In this document: one piece after another, positions 36,919 through 45,238 of the stretch
Layout of the letters: every line of letters begins with the position of its first letter
How positions within the stretch are numbered: position 1 is the stretch's first letter
Assembly: GCA_019116045.1 (NCBI GenBank)
Contig: DXCK01000006.1
Location: forward strand, 1 to 49,207
Length of the DNA stretch: 49,207 bases
From: Candidatus Bacteroides merdipullorum
GTDB lineage: Bacteria > Bacteroidota > Bacteroidia > Bacteroidales > Bacteroidaceae
Direction of reading: 5' to 3'
Translations under genes and position numbers: made by a program
The notes under the pieces: generated by a model
Told to the model about the DNA's origin: nothing
The model's database searches: none
Seen by the model: only the letters and a program-made list of their open reading frames with translations

Positions 36919-36926
36919 CAAAGATA
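36919..36926 (-). promoter_or_regulatory. -7 element of the CvfB-like gene
   Basis: Minus-strand TATCTTTG, a full -7 match. It lies about 184 bases before the start codon; no convincing TTTG at -33. Confidence 0.45.
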
Positions 36927-37004
36927 CGTCAAATCGTACATGTAAGATAACTTTCTGCAATAAAATATAACCCTTCGACCGCAACATTTTTCGCCAGAAA
37001 AACT

Positions 37005-37012
37005 TATCTTTG
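37005..37012 (+). promoter_or_regulatory. -7 element of mdh
   Basis: TATCTTTG at a typical distance (54 bases) before the mdh start. The -33 region is T-rich but lacks a perfect TTTG. Confidence 0.55.
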
Positions 37013-37065
37013 CAGCATCGTAACGAACAAAGGAAATCATTATCCACTTTAAAACTTTTATAGTT

Positions 37066-38067
37066 ATGGAATTTCTTACAAACGAAAAACTGACAATCGT
37101 GGGTGCAGCCGGCATGATCGGCTCCAACATGGCACAGACTGCCATCATGATGCACCTGACTCCGAACATCTGCCTGTACGACCCCTATGCTCCGGGGCTG
37201 GAAGGCGTGGCAGAAGAAATGTTCCACTGCGGTTTCGAAGGCGTGAACCTCACTTTCACTTCTAACATCGAAGAAGCCCTGACTGGCGCGAAGTACGTCA
37301 TCTCCTCCGGCGGTGCAGCCCGCAAGGCCGGCATGACCCGTGAAGACCTGCTGAAAGGCAACGCAGCCATCGCCGAAGAACTGGGCAAGAACCTGAAGGC
37401 CTACTGCCCGGACGTCAAACACGTGGTTGTCATCTTCAACCCGGCCGACATCACGGGCCTGATTACGCTGTTGTACTCCGGTTTGAAGCCCTCTCAGGTT
37501 ACTACACTGGCCGCTCTCGACTCGACCCGCCTGCGCAGCGAGCTGGCTAAGCACTTCCACATCGCTCCGGACAAGGTAGAAAACTGCCGCACGTACGGCG
37601 GTCACGGCGAACAAATGGCCGTGTTCGCTTCCACAGCCAAGGTAGACGGCAAACCGCTGACCGACATCATCGGCACACCCGAACTGACCAAGGAACAGTG
37701 GGCAGAAATCCAGCAGAAAGTCATTAAAGGCGGTTCCAACATCATCGCCCTGCGCGGCCGCTCCTCTTTCCAGAGCCCGGCTTACGTTTCTGTTGAAATG
37801 ATTGCAGCAGCCATGGGTGGCAAACCCTTCAACTGGCCTGCCGGCCGCTACTGCTCGTTCCAAGGCTTCGACCACATCATGATGGCCATGGAAGTGACCA
37901 TCACGAAGAACGGTTGCGCTTACGAAGAGGTTATCGGCACTCCCGAAGAAATGGAAGACCTGAAGAAGAGCTACGCTCACCTCTGCACACTGCGCGACGA
38001 AGTCATCGAAATGGGCGTGCTGCCTCCCATCAAGGATTGGCACAGCATCAACCCGAACATCGACTAA
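37066..38067 (+). CDS. mdh: Malate dehydrogenase
   Basis: 333 residues, the Bacteroidetes form of NAD-dependent malate dehydrogenase (malate/oxaloacetate interconversion; in these anaerobes it works in the reductive branch towards fumarate and succinate). Rossmann motif GAAGMIG (13-19), substrate-binding arginine segment RKAGMTREDLL, TTLAALDSTRLRSELA, and the catalytic His180 in YGGHGE. Own promoter and a strong terminator indicate a single-gene unit. Confidence 0.95.
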   Translation: MEFLTNEKLTIVGAAGMIGSNMAQTAIMMHLTPNICLYDPYAPGLEGVAEEMFHCGFEGVNLTFTSNIEEALTGAKYVISSGGAARKAGMTREDLLKGNAAIAEELGKNLKAYCPDVKHVVVIFNPADITGLITLLYSGLKPSQVTTLAALDSTRLRSELAKHFHIAPDKVENCRTYGGHGEQMAVFASTAKVDGKPLTDIIGTPELTKEQWAEIQQKVIKGGSNIIALRGRSSFQSPAYVSVEMIAAAMGGKPFNWPAGRYCSFQGFDHIMMAMEVTITKNGCAYEEVIGTPEEMEDLKKSYAHLCTLRDEVIEMGVLPPIKDWHSINPNID

Positions 38068-38100
38068 GCCTCTGCCGCGTCGACAGACATCACACAGAAA

Positions 38101-38131
38101 TGCCGTTTTCGCACGAAAGCGGCATTTTTTT
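38101..38131 (+). terminator. mdh terminator
   Basis: TGCCGTTTTCG pairs with CGAAAGCGGCA (one G-U) at 38101-38124, followed by TTTTTTTGTG. Confidence 0.9.
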
Positions 38132-38150
38132 GTGTTTTTTTCGCCAAAAG

Positions 38151-38182
38151 CTTGCAAGATTCAAAAAAGCGTCTTATCTTTG
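38151..38182 (+). promoter_or_regulatory. tRNA-Phe promoter
   Basis: CTTG (38151-38154), 20-base spacer, TATCTTTG (38175-38182), about 20 bases before the tRNA. Confidence 0.6.
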
Positions 38183-38202
38183 CACCCGCAAACGAAAACA
38201 AT

Positions 38203-38275
38203 GGTGCCATAGCTCAGTTGGTAGAGCAAAGGACTGAAAATCCTTGTGTCCCCGGTTCGATTCCTGGTGGCACCA
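38203..38275 (+). tRNA. tRNA-Phe (anticodon GAA)
   Basis: Acceptor stem GGTGCCA/TGGCACC, D-arm GCTCAGTTGGTAGAGC, anticodon stem AAGGA/TCCTT with loop CTGAAAA (GAA), T-arm with GGTTCGATTCC. The 3' CCA is not encoded. An integrase gene follows, so the 3' end is the probable attachment site of the element to the right. Confidence 0.97.
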
Positions 38276-38300
38276 CGAAGAATCACAGCAAAAAGATGAA

Positions 38301-38340
38301 AACCTCTGAATTTCAACGAATTCAGAGGTTTTCTTTTTGT
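38301..38340 (+). terminator. Terminator after tRNA-Phe
   Basis: A perfect 12-bp stem, AACCTCTGAATT (38301-38312) with AATTCAGAGGTT (38319-38330), followed by TTCTTTTTG. Confidence 0.9.
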
Positions 38341-38384
38341 TTCAACTGTGCAAAACATGCAGATTTAGGAATTTCAATCGTGCC

Positions 38385-38428
38385 AAATTCGTGGCTTTTT
38401 TTTGAGCCACTGAAAAAAGCCACGATTT
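38385..38428. repeat. Overlapping inverted repeats upstream of the integrase gene
   Basis: AAATTCGTGGCTTTTTT pairs with AAAAAAGCCACGATTT (one bulge). The same left arm GTGGCT can instead pair with a nearer AGCCAC (38405-38410), giving two mutually exclusive hairpins. It ends about 90 bases before the integrase start. Confidence 0.55.
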
Positions 38429-38516
38429 GATATGTAAAGCACAGATATTCACTTATTTGCATAGCGTGCGTTTCATCAAACATTAGCACTTTTGTACCAC
38501 AAAAAATGTATGTAAG

Positions 38517-39740
38517 ATGAAGCATGAAACAATGAAAATCCTCTTCGTTATCAAGAAGAGCAGCTTGCTGAAGAACGGCGAAGCACCTATCGTAGTCCGT
38601 GTTACTATCAACGGAGTGTCTGACGAGGTACGCATACAGCGTAGCGTATTGCCTCGTTTGTGGAACCAAGCCCGTGGCTGCTGTAAAGGCAGAGACAGGG
38701 TTTCAATCGAACTGAACGATTACATCGAATCTCTCAAAACCAAGATTCACAACCTTCACAAAGAGTTGTTACTTGAAGATGCACTTATCACTCCTTCACA
38801 TCTATTGAAACGCTTATTTAATAAAGGTGATAAGCGAACCTTCCTCAATACAATGGAAAAGGAAATTAAAGCAATGGAAGCACTTATCGGTATCGAGTAT
38901 GAGAAGATAACCATCAACCGATATTGGAATTGCTACCGTTGCTTGAAGGCTTGTGTTCAATCTTTCTATGAAAAGGAGGATATTGTCTTTCCAGAACTTT
39001 CCCGTGACTTTATTATCTATGTCGAGCGACACATGCGTCTTGAAAAGCGTCTTTGCCAAAATACATTGGTGAGATATATGAAGTGTTTCAAGAAATTCGT
39101 CAATATGGGACTTAATATGGGTTGGATGAGAATCAATCCATTCGCCGGCATACAATATCGCCAGCAGGAAAATGATCCTACATTCCTGACTCTTGAAGAA
39201 GTCAAGACAATAGCAGGTATGGAATTTCCTGTAGCTCGACTAAATATTGTTAGGGATATGTTCCTGTTCAGTTGTTTTACAGGTCTTGCTTTTATTGATG
39301 CAAAGGAGCTGAAACGCACTGAAATCATTAAGGACAACAATGGCAAGATGTGGATTAGAAAAGGTCGTCACAAGATGAAAAAGGAGAAGGCAAGATGTAT
39401 CAGCAATGTACCTCTTATCACTCCTGCCATAGAAATACTTGAGAAATATGAGGATCATCCAACCTGTATTGAAAAGGATGTTTGTTTGCCTTTGTTCTGC
39501 AATCAGACGATGAACTCATACCTGAAACAAATTGCTACGCTTTGCAATATTGACAAGAATCTGACCACACATGTGGCCCGTCATACGTTTGCCACGACCA
39601 TAACTTTGGCTAATAAAGTTTCGTTGGAGAATGTTGCAAAGATGATGGGGCACGCATCTACCCGTATGACTCAACACTATGCAAGAGTATTGGATCAAAC
39701 CATCATGAGTGATATGGAAAAGGTTCAGATATTATTATAA
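38517..39740 (+). CDS. Tyrosine recombinase (Bacteroides CTnDOT-type integrase)
   Basis: 407 residues. N-terminal arm-binding region, SAM-like core-binding domain (about 100-205) and catalytic domain. Visible active-site residues: H352-x-x-R355 (HVARHTF), His379 (MGHAS) and nucleophile Tyr388 (QHYARV). The first conserved Arg position reads Ala258 (TGLAF), a departure known for CTnDOT-type integrases. It catalyses site-specific integration and excision, here most likely at the 3' end of tRNA-Phe. Starts at 38517 or 38532 are possible. Confidence 0.93.
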   Translation: MKHETMKILFVIKKSSLLKNGEAPIVVRVTINGVSDEVRIQRSVLPRLWNQARGCCKGRDRVSIELNDYIESLKTKIHNLHKELLLEDALITPSHLLKRLFNKGDKRTFLNTMEKEIKAMEALIGIEYEKITINRYWNCYRCLKACVQSFYEKEDIVFPELSRDFIIYVERHMRLEKRLCQNTLVRYMKCFKKFVNMGLNMGWMRINPFAGIQYRQQENDPTFLTLEEVKTIAGMEFPVARLNIVRDMFLFSCFTGLAFIDAKELKRTEIIKDNNGKMWIRKGRHKMKKEKARCISNVPLITPAIEILEKYEDHPTCIEKDVCLPLFCNQTMNSYLKQIATLCNIDKNLTTHVARHTFATTITLANKVSLENVAKMMGHASTRMTQHYARVLDQTIMSDMEKVQILL

Positions 39741-39787
39741 TAAATAGATTCGTAGCCGAGTTCACCAAACCACAGGCAAAGGTAACT

Positions 39788-39946
39788 CGTGTTCTTTTCG
39801 TCCAAGCAAGGTCAAGCCCTGCGGGTGTCGTGGAAAAATCATCCTCGCCCCGTGGGGCTTTCTGTATTTTTCCACACAACCTTGCCTGACGAGAACACGA
39901 CCTTTTAGAGCCTGTAGTTTGGGAACTCCGGCCCCGAATAGCCGGA
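39788..39946. other. Long nested hairpin element, candidate structured RNA or DNA site
   Basis: Nested complementary blocks: CGTGTTCT (39788-39795)/AGAACACG (39892-39899); TCGTC (39798-39802)/GACGA (39888-39892); GCAAGGT (39806-39812)/ACCTTGC (39879-39885); GTGGAAAAAT (39830-39839)/ATTTTTCCAC (39866-39875); GCCCC/GGGGC (39847-39858, 2-base loop). A second small hairpin TCCGGC/GCCGGA follows (39927-39946), 22 bases before the next start codon. No U-run, so not a plain terminator. It could be a regulatory RNA, a leader, or a protein-binding site such as a transfer or recombination site. Confidence 0.6.
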
Positions 39947-39968
39947 CTAACAAGAAATATATAATGTT

Positions 39969-40928
39969 ATGTCACAAGCAGTATTAAACAACAGTCAAGC
40001 AGCAGGTCATACCGACCTACTATCAGGTATCTTAAAGGTACAAGTGAGAAACGAGGAGAAGATTACGGAGCAAGACCGTATCTATTGCGAGAATCAGCAG
40101 GACGAGCTGTATAAGACGCTCGACCAGATTGCCTGGTGGTACAACATCTTCAAGAGAGAAGCCGAGAAGTATGAGGGTAAAATCAAACTCAAGCATGAGC
40201 CGAACGGTAAGATTACCACAAGCAGCTACGACCTCCACTATCGGTACAATAACGATGAGAAGGATTATACCCATCACGAGTTTACTCCTTTCAAGAACAT
40301 CAATGAGTTGGTGGATAGTCGTCATAATGCTATCAGGAACTTTATCAACCGCATCATCGGCTATTTCAACAACACCTACAGCGTCTCTGTTGAAGCTCCA
40401 AAGATTGATGAGAAGACTCTGCCGATAGACTTCCGACCTGTATATAATACCTATGTAGATGTGGTTATCGAACATCTCGGAGGCAAGAGTTTCCGAGATA
40501 CTGCCGAGGAGGAGCTGATCAAACGATTCCTTGAAACGGTGAGACCATCTAATTGGAGCAAGGTGAAGCCTGAACTGAAGAAGGACAAAATCATCTTCCC
40601 CGATATTGTTACTTGGGACTCTTTCCATTACGAATACTACAAGGATTATAAGTTCTCATACGAAACAGACCGTAAGGTTAGCCGCTTCTGTGAAGGTATT
40701 GCCTTTGGTGCAGACGATGTACTTTGCGGAAGTATCGAGATGATTATGGGGCTTGACACCAGAGATGTAGATATTTCCCGATGGTATGACCTGACAACGA
40801 CCAATGCCGTAAGTCTCAAATTTTACGGAAACACCCGCATCGATGTCAAGTTCAAGGACAGTGCTGCGGCAGAGAGCTGTTTCAAGCGACTTCGACTAAA
40901 TGAAATCAAACTAAGAGACGAGAACTGA
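39969..40928 (+). CDS. Mobile-element protein of unknown function (possibly DUF4942-like)
   Basis: 319 residues, soluble, no signal peptide or membrane segment. It has a mixed charged helical N-terminal half (NQQDELYKTLDQIAWWYNIFKREAEKYEGKIKLKHEPNG is typical in composition) and a C-terminal part with RWYDLTTTNAVSLKFYGNTRIDVKFKDSAAAESCF. The overall layout recalls DUF4942 proteins of mobile elements, but this is from memory and weak. It stands alone between the hairpin element upstream and a terminator downstream, so it is probably a single-gene unit. Confidence 0.7.
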   Translation: MSQAVLNNSQAAGHTDLLSGILKVQVRNEEKITEQDRIYCENQQDELYKTLDQIAWWYNIFKREAEKYEGKIKLKHEPNGKITTSSYDLHYRYNNDEKDYTHHEFTPFKNINELVDSRHNAIRNFINRIIGYFNNTYSVSVEAPKIDEKTLPIDFRPVYNTYVDVVIEHLGGKSFRDTAEEELIKRFLETVRPSNWSKVKPELKKDKIIFPDIVTWDSFHYEYYKDYKFSYETDRKVSRFCEGIAFGADDVLCGSIEMIMGLDTRDVDISRWYDLTTTNAVSLKFYGNTRIDVKFKDSAAAESCFKRLRLNEIKLRDEN

Positions 40929-40946
40929 TGACCACACGATATGTAT

Positions 40947-40988
40947 GACACTCCGTAGGTACTGCCTGCGGGGTGTCTTTCGTTTTTA
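40947..40988 (+). terminator. Terminator before the methyltransferase-helicase gene
   Basis: GACACTCCGTAGG pairs with CCTGCGGGGTGTC (two G-U, 5-base loop), followed by TTTCGTTTTT. Confidence 0.85.
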
Positions 40989-41009
40989 TCCACTTCAATC
41001 ATTACAGCC

Positions 41010-44000
41010 ATGTATGCCATCATACCACAACAGATACCGCAAGGCAAGCGTGCAGAGATCAACGAGAAGATTCTCTTTGCCATCAATTCCGGTAAGGATA
41101 TGATTCCTGCGGAGAGTATATACAACTGCTATACGGGTATCGGAGGACTGCACAACCTCAAGCAGTCGGACTTCGCCAGCTACCACGAGTATGCCGAGGC
41201 AAAGAAGGAGTTCGAGATGGGACAGTTCTTCACACCGCACGAGGTATGTCGGGATATGGTAGATGTACTCTCTCCCACATCATCGGAGATGATACTTGAT
41301 ATGTGTTGCGGTATGGGTAACTTCTTCAACCACTTGCCAAACCAACACAATGCCTATGGCTTTGACATTGACAGCAAGGCTGTGGCTGTTGCGAGGTATC
41401 TCTATCCCGATGCACATATCGACAAATGCGACATACAGCAGTATCGCTCCGAGCAACGCTTTGATGCCATCATCGGTAATCCTCCGTTCAATCTGAAGTT
41501 CGACTTCCGGCTCTCACAGGAGTATTACATCGACAAAGCCTACCATCTGCTCAATCCAGCAGGATTCCTTATGGTCATCGTACCTGCCTCCTTTATGCAG
41601 AACGAGTTCTGGGAGAAGAGCCGTGTAGGAAGAGTGAACGAGGACTTCTCCTTCATCGGACAGACAAGGTTGGCACCTCACGCCTTCACATCAGTAGGTG
41701 TAGATAACTTCAACACCAAGATAATGGTCTTCCTGCGTCGTTCACAGCATATAAAGATGAATCCCTACAATGCCGAGGAGTTTGTCTCGATGACAGAACT
41801 CAAGGAGCGTGTGAAGAAAGCCCGCGAGATGAAGCACCGCCTGCGTCTTGACCTTATGCGTGAGACCAACCGCATTGACAAGGAGGAGTTGGAGCACTTC
41901 GAGTATAAGCTCGCCAAGTATATGTACGAGTTGAAGGCTCACGCAAGACTCAACAAGCATATCGACAAGGCAGTGGCACTCGTTACCAAATTCCGTAACC
42001 AGAAGCCACCTGAGAATGCCACCAACGAGCAAATGAAGGAGTGGGAACGCAAGAAACTCACTACGGCCAAGGTGCTTGCCACCATACGCAAGTATATCAC
42101 CTCGCAGAATGTCGTACCACGCAAGGAGGTGGCATTAGTAAAGACCTCCTACGGCTTCAAGCTCAAGCAGTATGCACCACGACTGCTTGATAAGGTTGAA
42201 CATAAGGCGGCAAGCATCAATGACCTTATTTTGGATAGCACCGTACTACCTATGCCGGAGATAGCAACCGAAAAGAATATGCGACAGATACGCACTGCGG
42301 GGCGTATTATCCGCCGTAAGCGTTGGCTCTATGATATACAGAACCAGCCATTCTCCGATATGGAAACGGACGATGCCCTTGCCGAGTATCTCGATAATGC
42401 CACCTTCATAAACAAGGATGGCGAGGTATGCGAGTTCACGCAGTTGCAGAAACACGACCTGAACCTTGTACTTCAGAAGCGGTATGCTCTGCTTAACTGG
42501 CAGCAAGGCTCAGGCAAGACCGCAGCGGTTTATCACAGAGCCAAATATCTACTCAAATATGGCAAGGTACGCAATGTGGTGATACTTGCCCCTGCCATTG
42601 CCACCAATATGACCTGGACTCCGTTCCTCGCCATCAACAAGGAGCGATACAGAGTGATACGCACATACAAGGATCTCGAAGATGTGCCAAGAGGTATCTT
42701 CCTGCTGTTATCCACCTCTATGGTCGGCAAGCTCAAACGCGACCTTATGCGGTTTGTGAAACTGTCCTCAAGGAAATTATGCCTTGTATTCGATGAGTCG
42801 GACGAGATTACCAACCCCTCATCACAACGCACAAAGCATATCCTGGCAGTCTTCCGCAGGCTCAAATATAAGATTCTCGATACGGGAACAACCACCCGTA
42901 ACAATATCGCAGAGCTATACAGCCAGTTTGAGTTGCTATACAACAACTCGGTCAATATGACCTGCTGGTGCGATAGTATCTACCACGAGAACCGAGACAA
43001 GGAGATAGAGTGCGAAAGAAACCTCCACTGCGGAGAGCCATTCCCTGCGTTCAGAGGTCATGTGCTGTTCCGTGCCTGCCACTGTCCGGGTAAGGCAACG
43101 GTATTCGGCATAGAGAAGCAGAATCAGGATGTCTATAACAAGGAGGAACTCTTTGACCTCATAGGCAAGACCATCATCACCCGTAAGTTCCGAGACTTTG
43201 CAGGTGAGAAATACAAGATACGGACACACACCGTAAGCCCCTCAAAGGGCGAACACGAAGTCTATCGTGTCATCATCGAGGAGTTCTGCCGTATATGCGA
43301 ACTCTACTACAACAGCACGGGTGACACGAAGAAGGATGCAGGACTGAGGCTTATGCGACAGATAAAGCTACTTATCAAGGCTTGCTCCGTTCCACACCTC
43401 ATATCGGGATACTACGGTGATGACTATCCGAGCAAGACACGATACATAGAATCATTGATACGCAAGATACCGGGCAAGGTAGCCATCGGCTGTACCACAC
43501 TTGCCGCCTTTGACCTCTATGAGAGTTATATCCGTGAACGCTTTCCCGACAGACCGATATATGTTGTGAAGGGAGATGTGGCGTTCAAGAAGCGTCAGAG
43601 CATCGTGACGGAGTTCGACTCCACCATCAACGGCATACTGATATGCACACAGCAGAGTCTGAGCAGTTCGGTAAACATACCTACCTGCAACGATGTGATA
43701 CTGGAGTCGCTGCAATGGAACATCCCCAAGATGGAGCAGTTCTACTTCCGCTTCATACGCCTCGACTCCAAGGAGATGAAAGATGTGCATTATGTCACCT
43801 ACGAGGACTCCGTGGAGCAAAACCTGATGGCATTGGTACTGACCAAAGAGCGTCTCAACGAGTTCATCAAGACGGGCGAAGTGAAGGAGCAGTCGGAAAT
43901 CTTCGAGGAGTTCGACATCACAATGTCCGTAATAGACAGCCTGCTGATACGCTCTACGGACAGCGAGGGTAAGATACATATCAGCTGGGGAAGCCAGCGA

Positions 44001-44012
44001 GTAACAAGTTAA
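41010..44012 (+). CDS. N6-adenine methyltransferase fused to SNF2-like helicase
   Basis: 1000 residues. N-terminal part is a type I/Eco57I-like N6-adenine methyltransferase: GQFFTPHEV (71-79), SAM motif DMCCGMGNFF (97-106), FDID (118-121) and catalytic NPPF (157-160). A charged linker rich in Lys/Arg/Glu follows (about 260-440). The C-terminal half is a superfamily 2 helicase: Walker A QGSGKT (499-504), Walker B DESD (595-598), TGTTTRN (625-631) and SNF2-like motif VI QFYFRFIR (910-917). No nuclease motif was recognised. A methyltransferase plus SNF2 helicase on one chain recalls phage P1 DarB antirestriction proteins and some defence systems. An ArdA-like gene 11 bases downstream favours antirestriction. 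First gene of the operon after the terminator. Confidence 0.88.
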   Translation: MYAIIPQQIPQGKRAEINEKILFAINSGKDMIPAESIYNCYTGIGGLHNLKQSDFASYHEYAEAKKEFEMGQFFTPHEVCRDMVDVLSPTSSEMILDMCCGMGNFFNHLPNQHNAYGFDIDSKAVAVARYLYPDAHIDKCDIQQYRSEQRFDAIIGNPPFNLKFDFRLSQEYYIDKAYHLLNPAGFLMVIVPASFMQNEFWEKSRVGRVNEDFSFIGQTRLAPHAFTSVGVDNFNTKIMVFLRRSQHIKMNPYNAEEFVSMTELKERVKKAREMKHRLRLDLMRETNRIDKEELEHFEYKLAKYMYELKAHARLNKHIDKAVALVTKFRNQKPPENATNEQMKEWERKKLTTAKVLATIRKYITSQNVVPRKEVALVKTSYGFKLKQYAPRLLDKVEHKAASINDLILDSTVLPMPEIATEKNMRQIRTAGRIIRRKRWLYDIQNQPFSDMETDDALAEYLDNATFINKDGEVCEFTQLQKHDLNLVLQKRYALLNWQQGSGKTAAVYHRAKYLLKYGKVRNVVILAPAIATNMTWTPFLAINKERYRVIRTYKDLEDVPRGIFLLLSTSMVGKLKRDLMRFVKLSSRKLCLVFDESDEITNPSSQRTKHILAVFRRLKYKILDTGTTTRNNIAELYSQFELLYNNSVNMTCWCDSIYHENRDKEIECERNLHCGEPFPAFRGHVLFRACHCPGKATVFGIEKQNQDVYNKEELFDLIGKTIITRKFRDFAGEKYKIRTHTVSPSKGEHEVYRVIIEEFCRICELYYNSTGDTKKDAGLRLMRQIKLLIKACSVPHLISGYYGDDYPSKTRYIESLIRKIPGKVAIGCTTLAAFDLYESYIRERFPDRPIYVVKGDVAFKKRQSIVTEFDSTINGILICTQQSLSSSVNIPTCNDVILESLQWNIPKMEQFYFRFIRLDSKEMKDVHYVTYEDSVEQNLMALVLTKERLNEFIKTGEVKEQSEIFEEFDITMSVIDSLLIRSTDSEGKIHISWGSQRVTS

Positions 44013-44023
44013 ACAGAGAGTCT

Positions 44024-44527
44024 ATGGAAAATATGGATTTGAACAATGCCGAAGTTGCCGTAACCACACAGCACATCTTAGACGGAAAAGAGTACAAGGA
44101 CTACTGGGTGCAGATGTCCGACTATAGCGATATGGGAGAATTCCTCTGTGCCTGCTCCGACCTCTTTCCCGAAGAAGAGGAACCGGAGTACAGGTATGCC
44201 AAGTGGGAGAACATACCCGACAGGCTGATAAACCGAGAGTGGATATGTCCCAACTTCTTCGAGATACGCGATGCCATGGAAAGGCTTGACGAGAACGAAA
44301 GGGAGTATTTCGTCACTTGGAGCGAACACTTCGGATATGACATTACAACCGATGATCCGCATATGATGGTATCGCACTATCAGGATATATACGGTAACAC
44401 CATACAGGAGACCGAAGAGGAACTTGCCGACATCGCCGATGATGCTTTGGTATATACAGGCATATCGGGTAACTTCTGCGATATGCTTCCTCTTCAGTAC
44501 GAGATATTCGATGATAACTATAACTAA
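44024..44527 (+). CDS. ardA: ArdA-like antirestriction protein
   Basis: 167 residues, very acidic. The sequence follows the ArdA pattern: YWVQMSDYSDMGEFLCACSDL, EEEEPEYRYAKWENIPDRLI, ICPNFFEIRDAMERLDENE, FVTWSEHFGYDI, YQDIYGNTIQETEEELADIADD and a C-terminal LQYEIFDDNY segment in the place of the usual FDYExxARDL. ArdA proteins mimic the shape and charge of B-form DNA and block type I restriction enzymes, protecting incoming mobile DNA. It follows the methyltransferase-helicase gene after 11 bases, so it is cotranscribed. The identification is by pattern, without a search. Confidence 0.7.
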   Translation: MENMDLNNAEVAVTTQHILDGKEYKDYWVQMSDYSDMGEFLCACSDLFPEEEEPEYRYAKWENIPDRLINREWICPNFFEIRDAMERLDENEREYFVTWSEHFGYDITTDDPHMMVSHYQDIYGNTIQETEEELADIADDALVYTGISGNFCDMLPLQYEIFDDNYN

Positions 44528-44539
44528 AATAAAGGATAT

Positions 44540-44854
44540 ATGGAAATCAGTTTCAAAGGACCGGTAATGCCGATTGACCCATACTCGCAGTTGGCATTTG
44601 TGGAGATACTCAACATCATACTCATTGCAAAGCACATTATGGATGTGAACAGGTATCTCATAGCAAGGAATGTAAACCCTCTATTCGGCTCACTGTCGGG
44701 ATATTTCCGATGGTCGTTTGCCGATGAGAGGTTCACGCTGTGGCAACGCACGGACTACAATTCCGATATGTGCTTCTCACATCGCATATTGGATATGCCG
44801 TTCTGTATGCTTGCAGCAAAGGATAAAGAGAATGATGAGAGAGTATTCAACTAA
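44540..44854 (+). CDS. Small unknown protein
   Basis: 104 residues, no recognised family. A hydrophobic helix-like stretch (QLAFVEILNIILIAKHIMDVN, about 17-37) is followed by an aromatic segment (LSGYFRWSFADERFTLWQRTDYNSDMCFSH). It starts 12 bases after ardA and ends 6 bases before the next gene, so it is part of the operon. Confidence 0.6.
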   Translation: MEISFKGPVMPIDPYSQLAFVEILNIILIAKHIMDVNRYLIARNVNPLFGSLSGYFRWSFADERFTLWQRTDYNSDMCFSHRILDMPFCMLAAKDKENDERVFN

Positions 44855-44860
44855 CCATCA

Positions 44861-45154
44861 ATGAATATGGGAACGACAATCAAGGTATCCAACAGAGAGA
44901 TAGCGATACGAGCCTTCGAGCATCTGAGGCAAGAGAGAAAGACCGACTCTGCACTGCGATTGGCTCATCACCTGCTGCACTATGACCTCATATCACTCGG
45001 CATAGGCGAAGTGGATTGGGAGATAGATATGGCAATCCAGAAGTTCGGAGGTAATCCCCGAACAGGATACCGATATACGGCACATTTTAGTTTCAAGGGT
45101 GAAACGGAGATGGAGAAAGAGAGATACGAAGAGATATTCAACGGTAAAGAGTAA
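44861..45154 (+). CDS. Small unknown protein
   Basis: 97 residues, charged, no membrane segment. N-terminal region TIKVSNREIAIRAFEHLRQERKTDSALRLAHHLLHYDL looks helical; a Trp/Asp/Glu segment (GEVDWEIDMAIQKFGG) follows. A DEVDWEFD-like segment also occurs in the 193-residue protein at 46212, so the two may share a small domain. Cotranscribed with its neighbours. Confidence 0.55.
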   Translation: MNMGTTIKVSNREIAIRAFEHLRQERKTDSALRLAHHLLHYDLISLGIGEVDWEIDMAIQKFGGNPRTGYRYTAHFSFKGETEMEKERYEEIFNGKE

Positions 45155-45155
45155 C

Positions 45156-45225
45156 CGAAGGGCGGCCACAAGGTCGCTCTTCGCATTTATAGACATATGT
45201 ACGGGAAACAGAATCCTGCCGTACA
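45156..45225 (+). other. Two hairpins in an operon gap
   Basis: CGAAGGGCGGCC pairs with GGTCGCTCTTCG (45156-45183, two G-U, ACAA loop), followed by TGTACGG/CCGTACA (45198-45225). There is only a weak U-stretch after the first. It could be an attenuator or RNA-stability element in the largest gap of this operon. Confidence 0.5.
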
Positions 45226-45238
45226 CAGGTAATGACAA

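Larger units (their letters stand above)
36736..37065. other. Divergent intergenic region between cvfB-like gene and mdh
   Basis: Two TATCTTTG elements point outward (36919-36926 minus, 37005-37012 plus). The minus-strand transcript would carry a GC-rich leader of about 180 bases. No gene is supported there. Confidence 0.55.

Noticed and set aside
41010..44012. Complete type I or ISP restriction-modification enzyme
   Set aside because: Methyltransferase and helicase motifs are present, but no PD-ExK-like nuclease segment or specificity domain was recognised; it remains possible if a search finds one.
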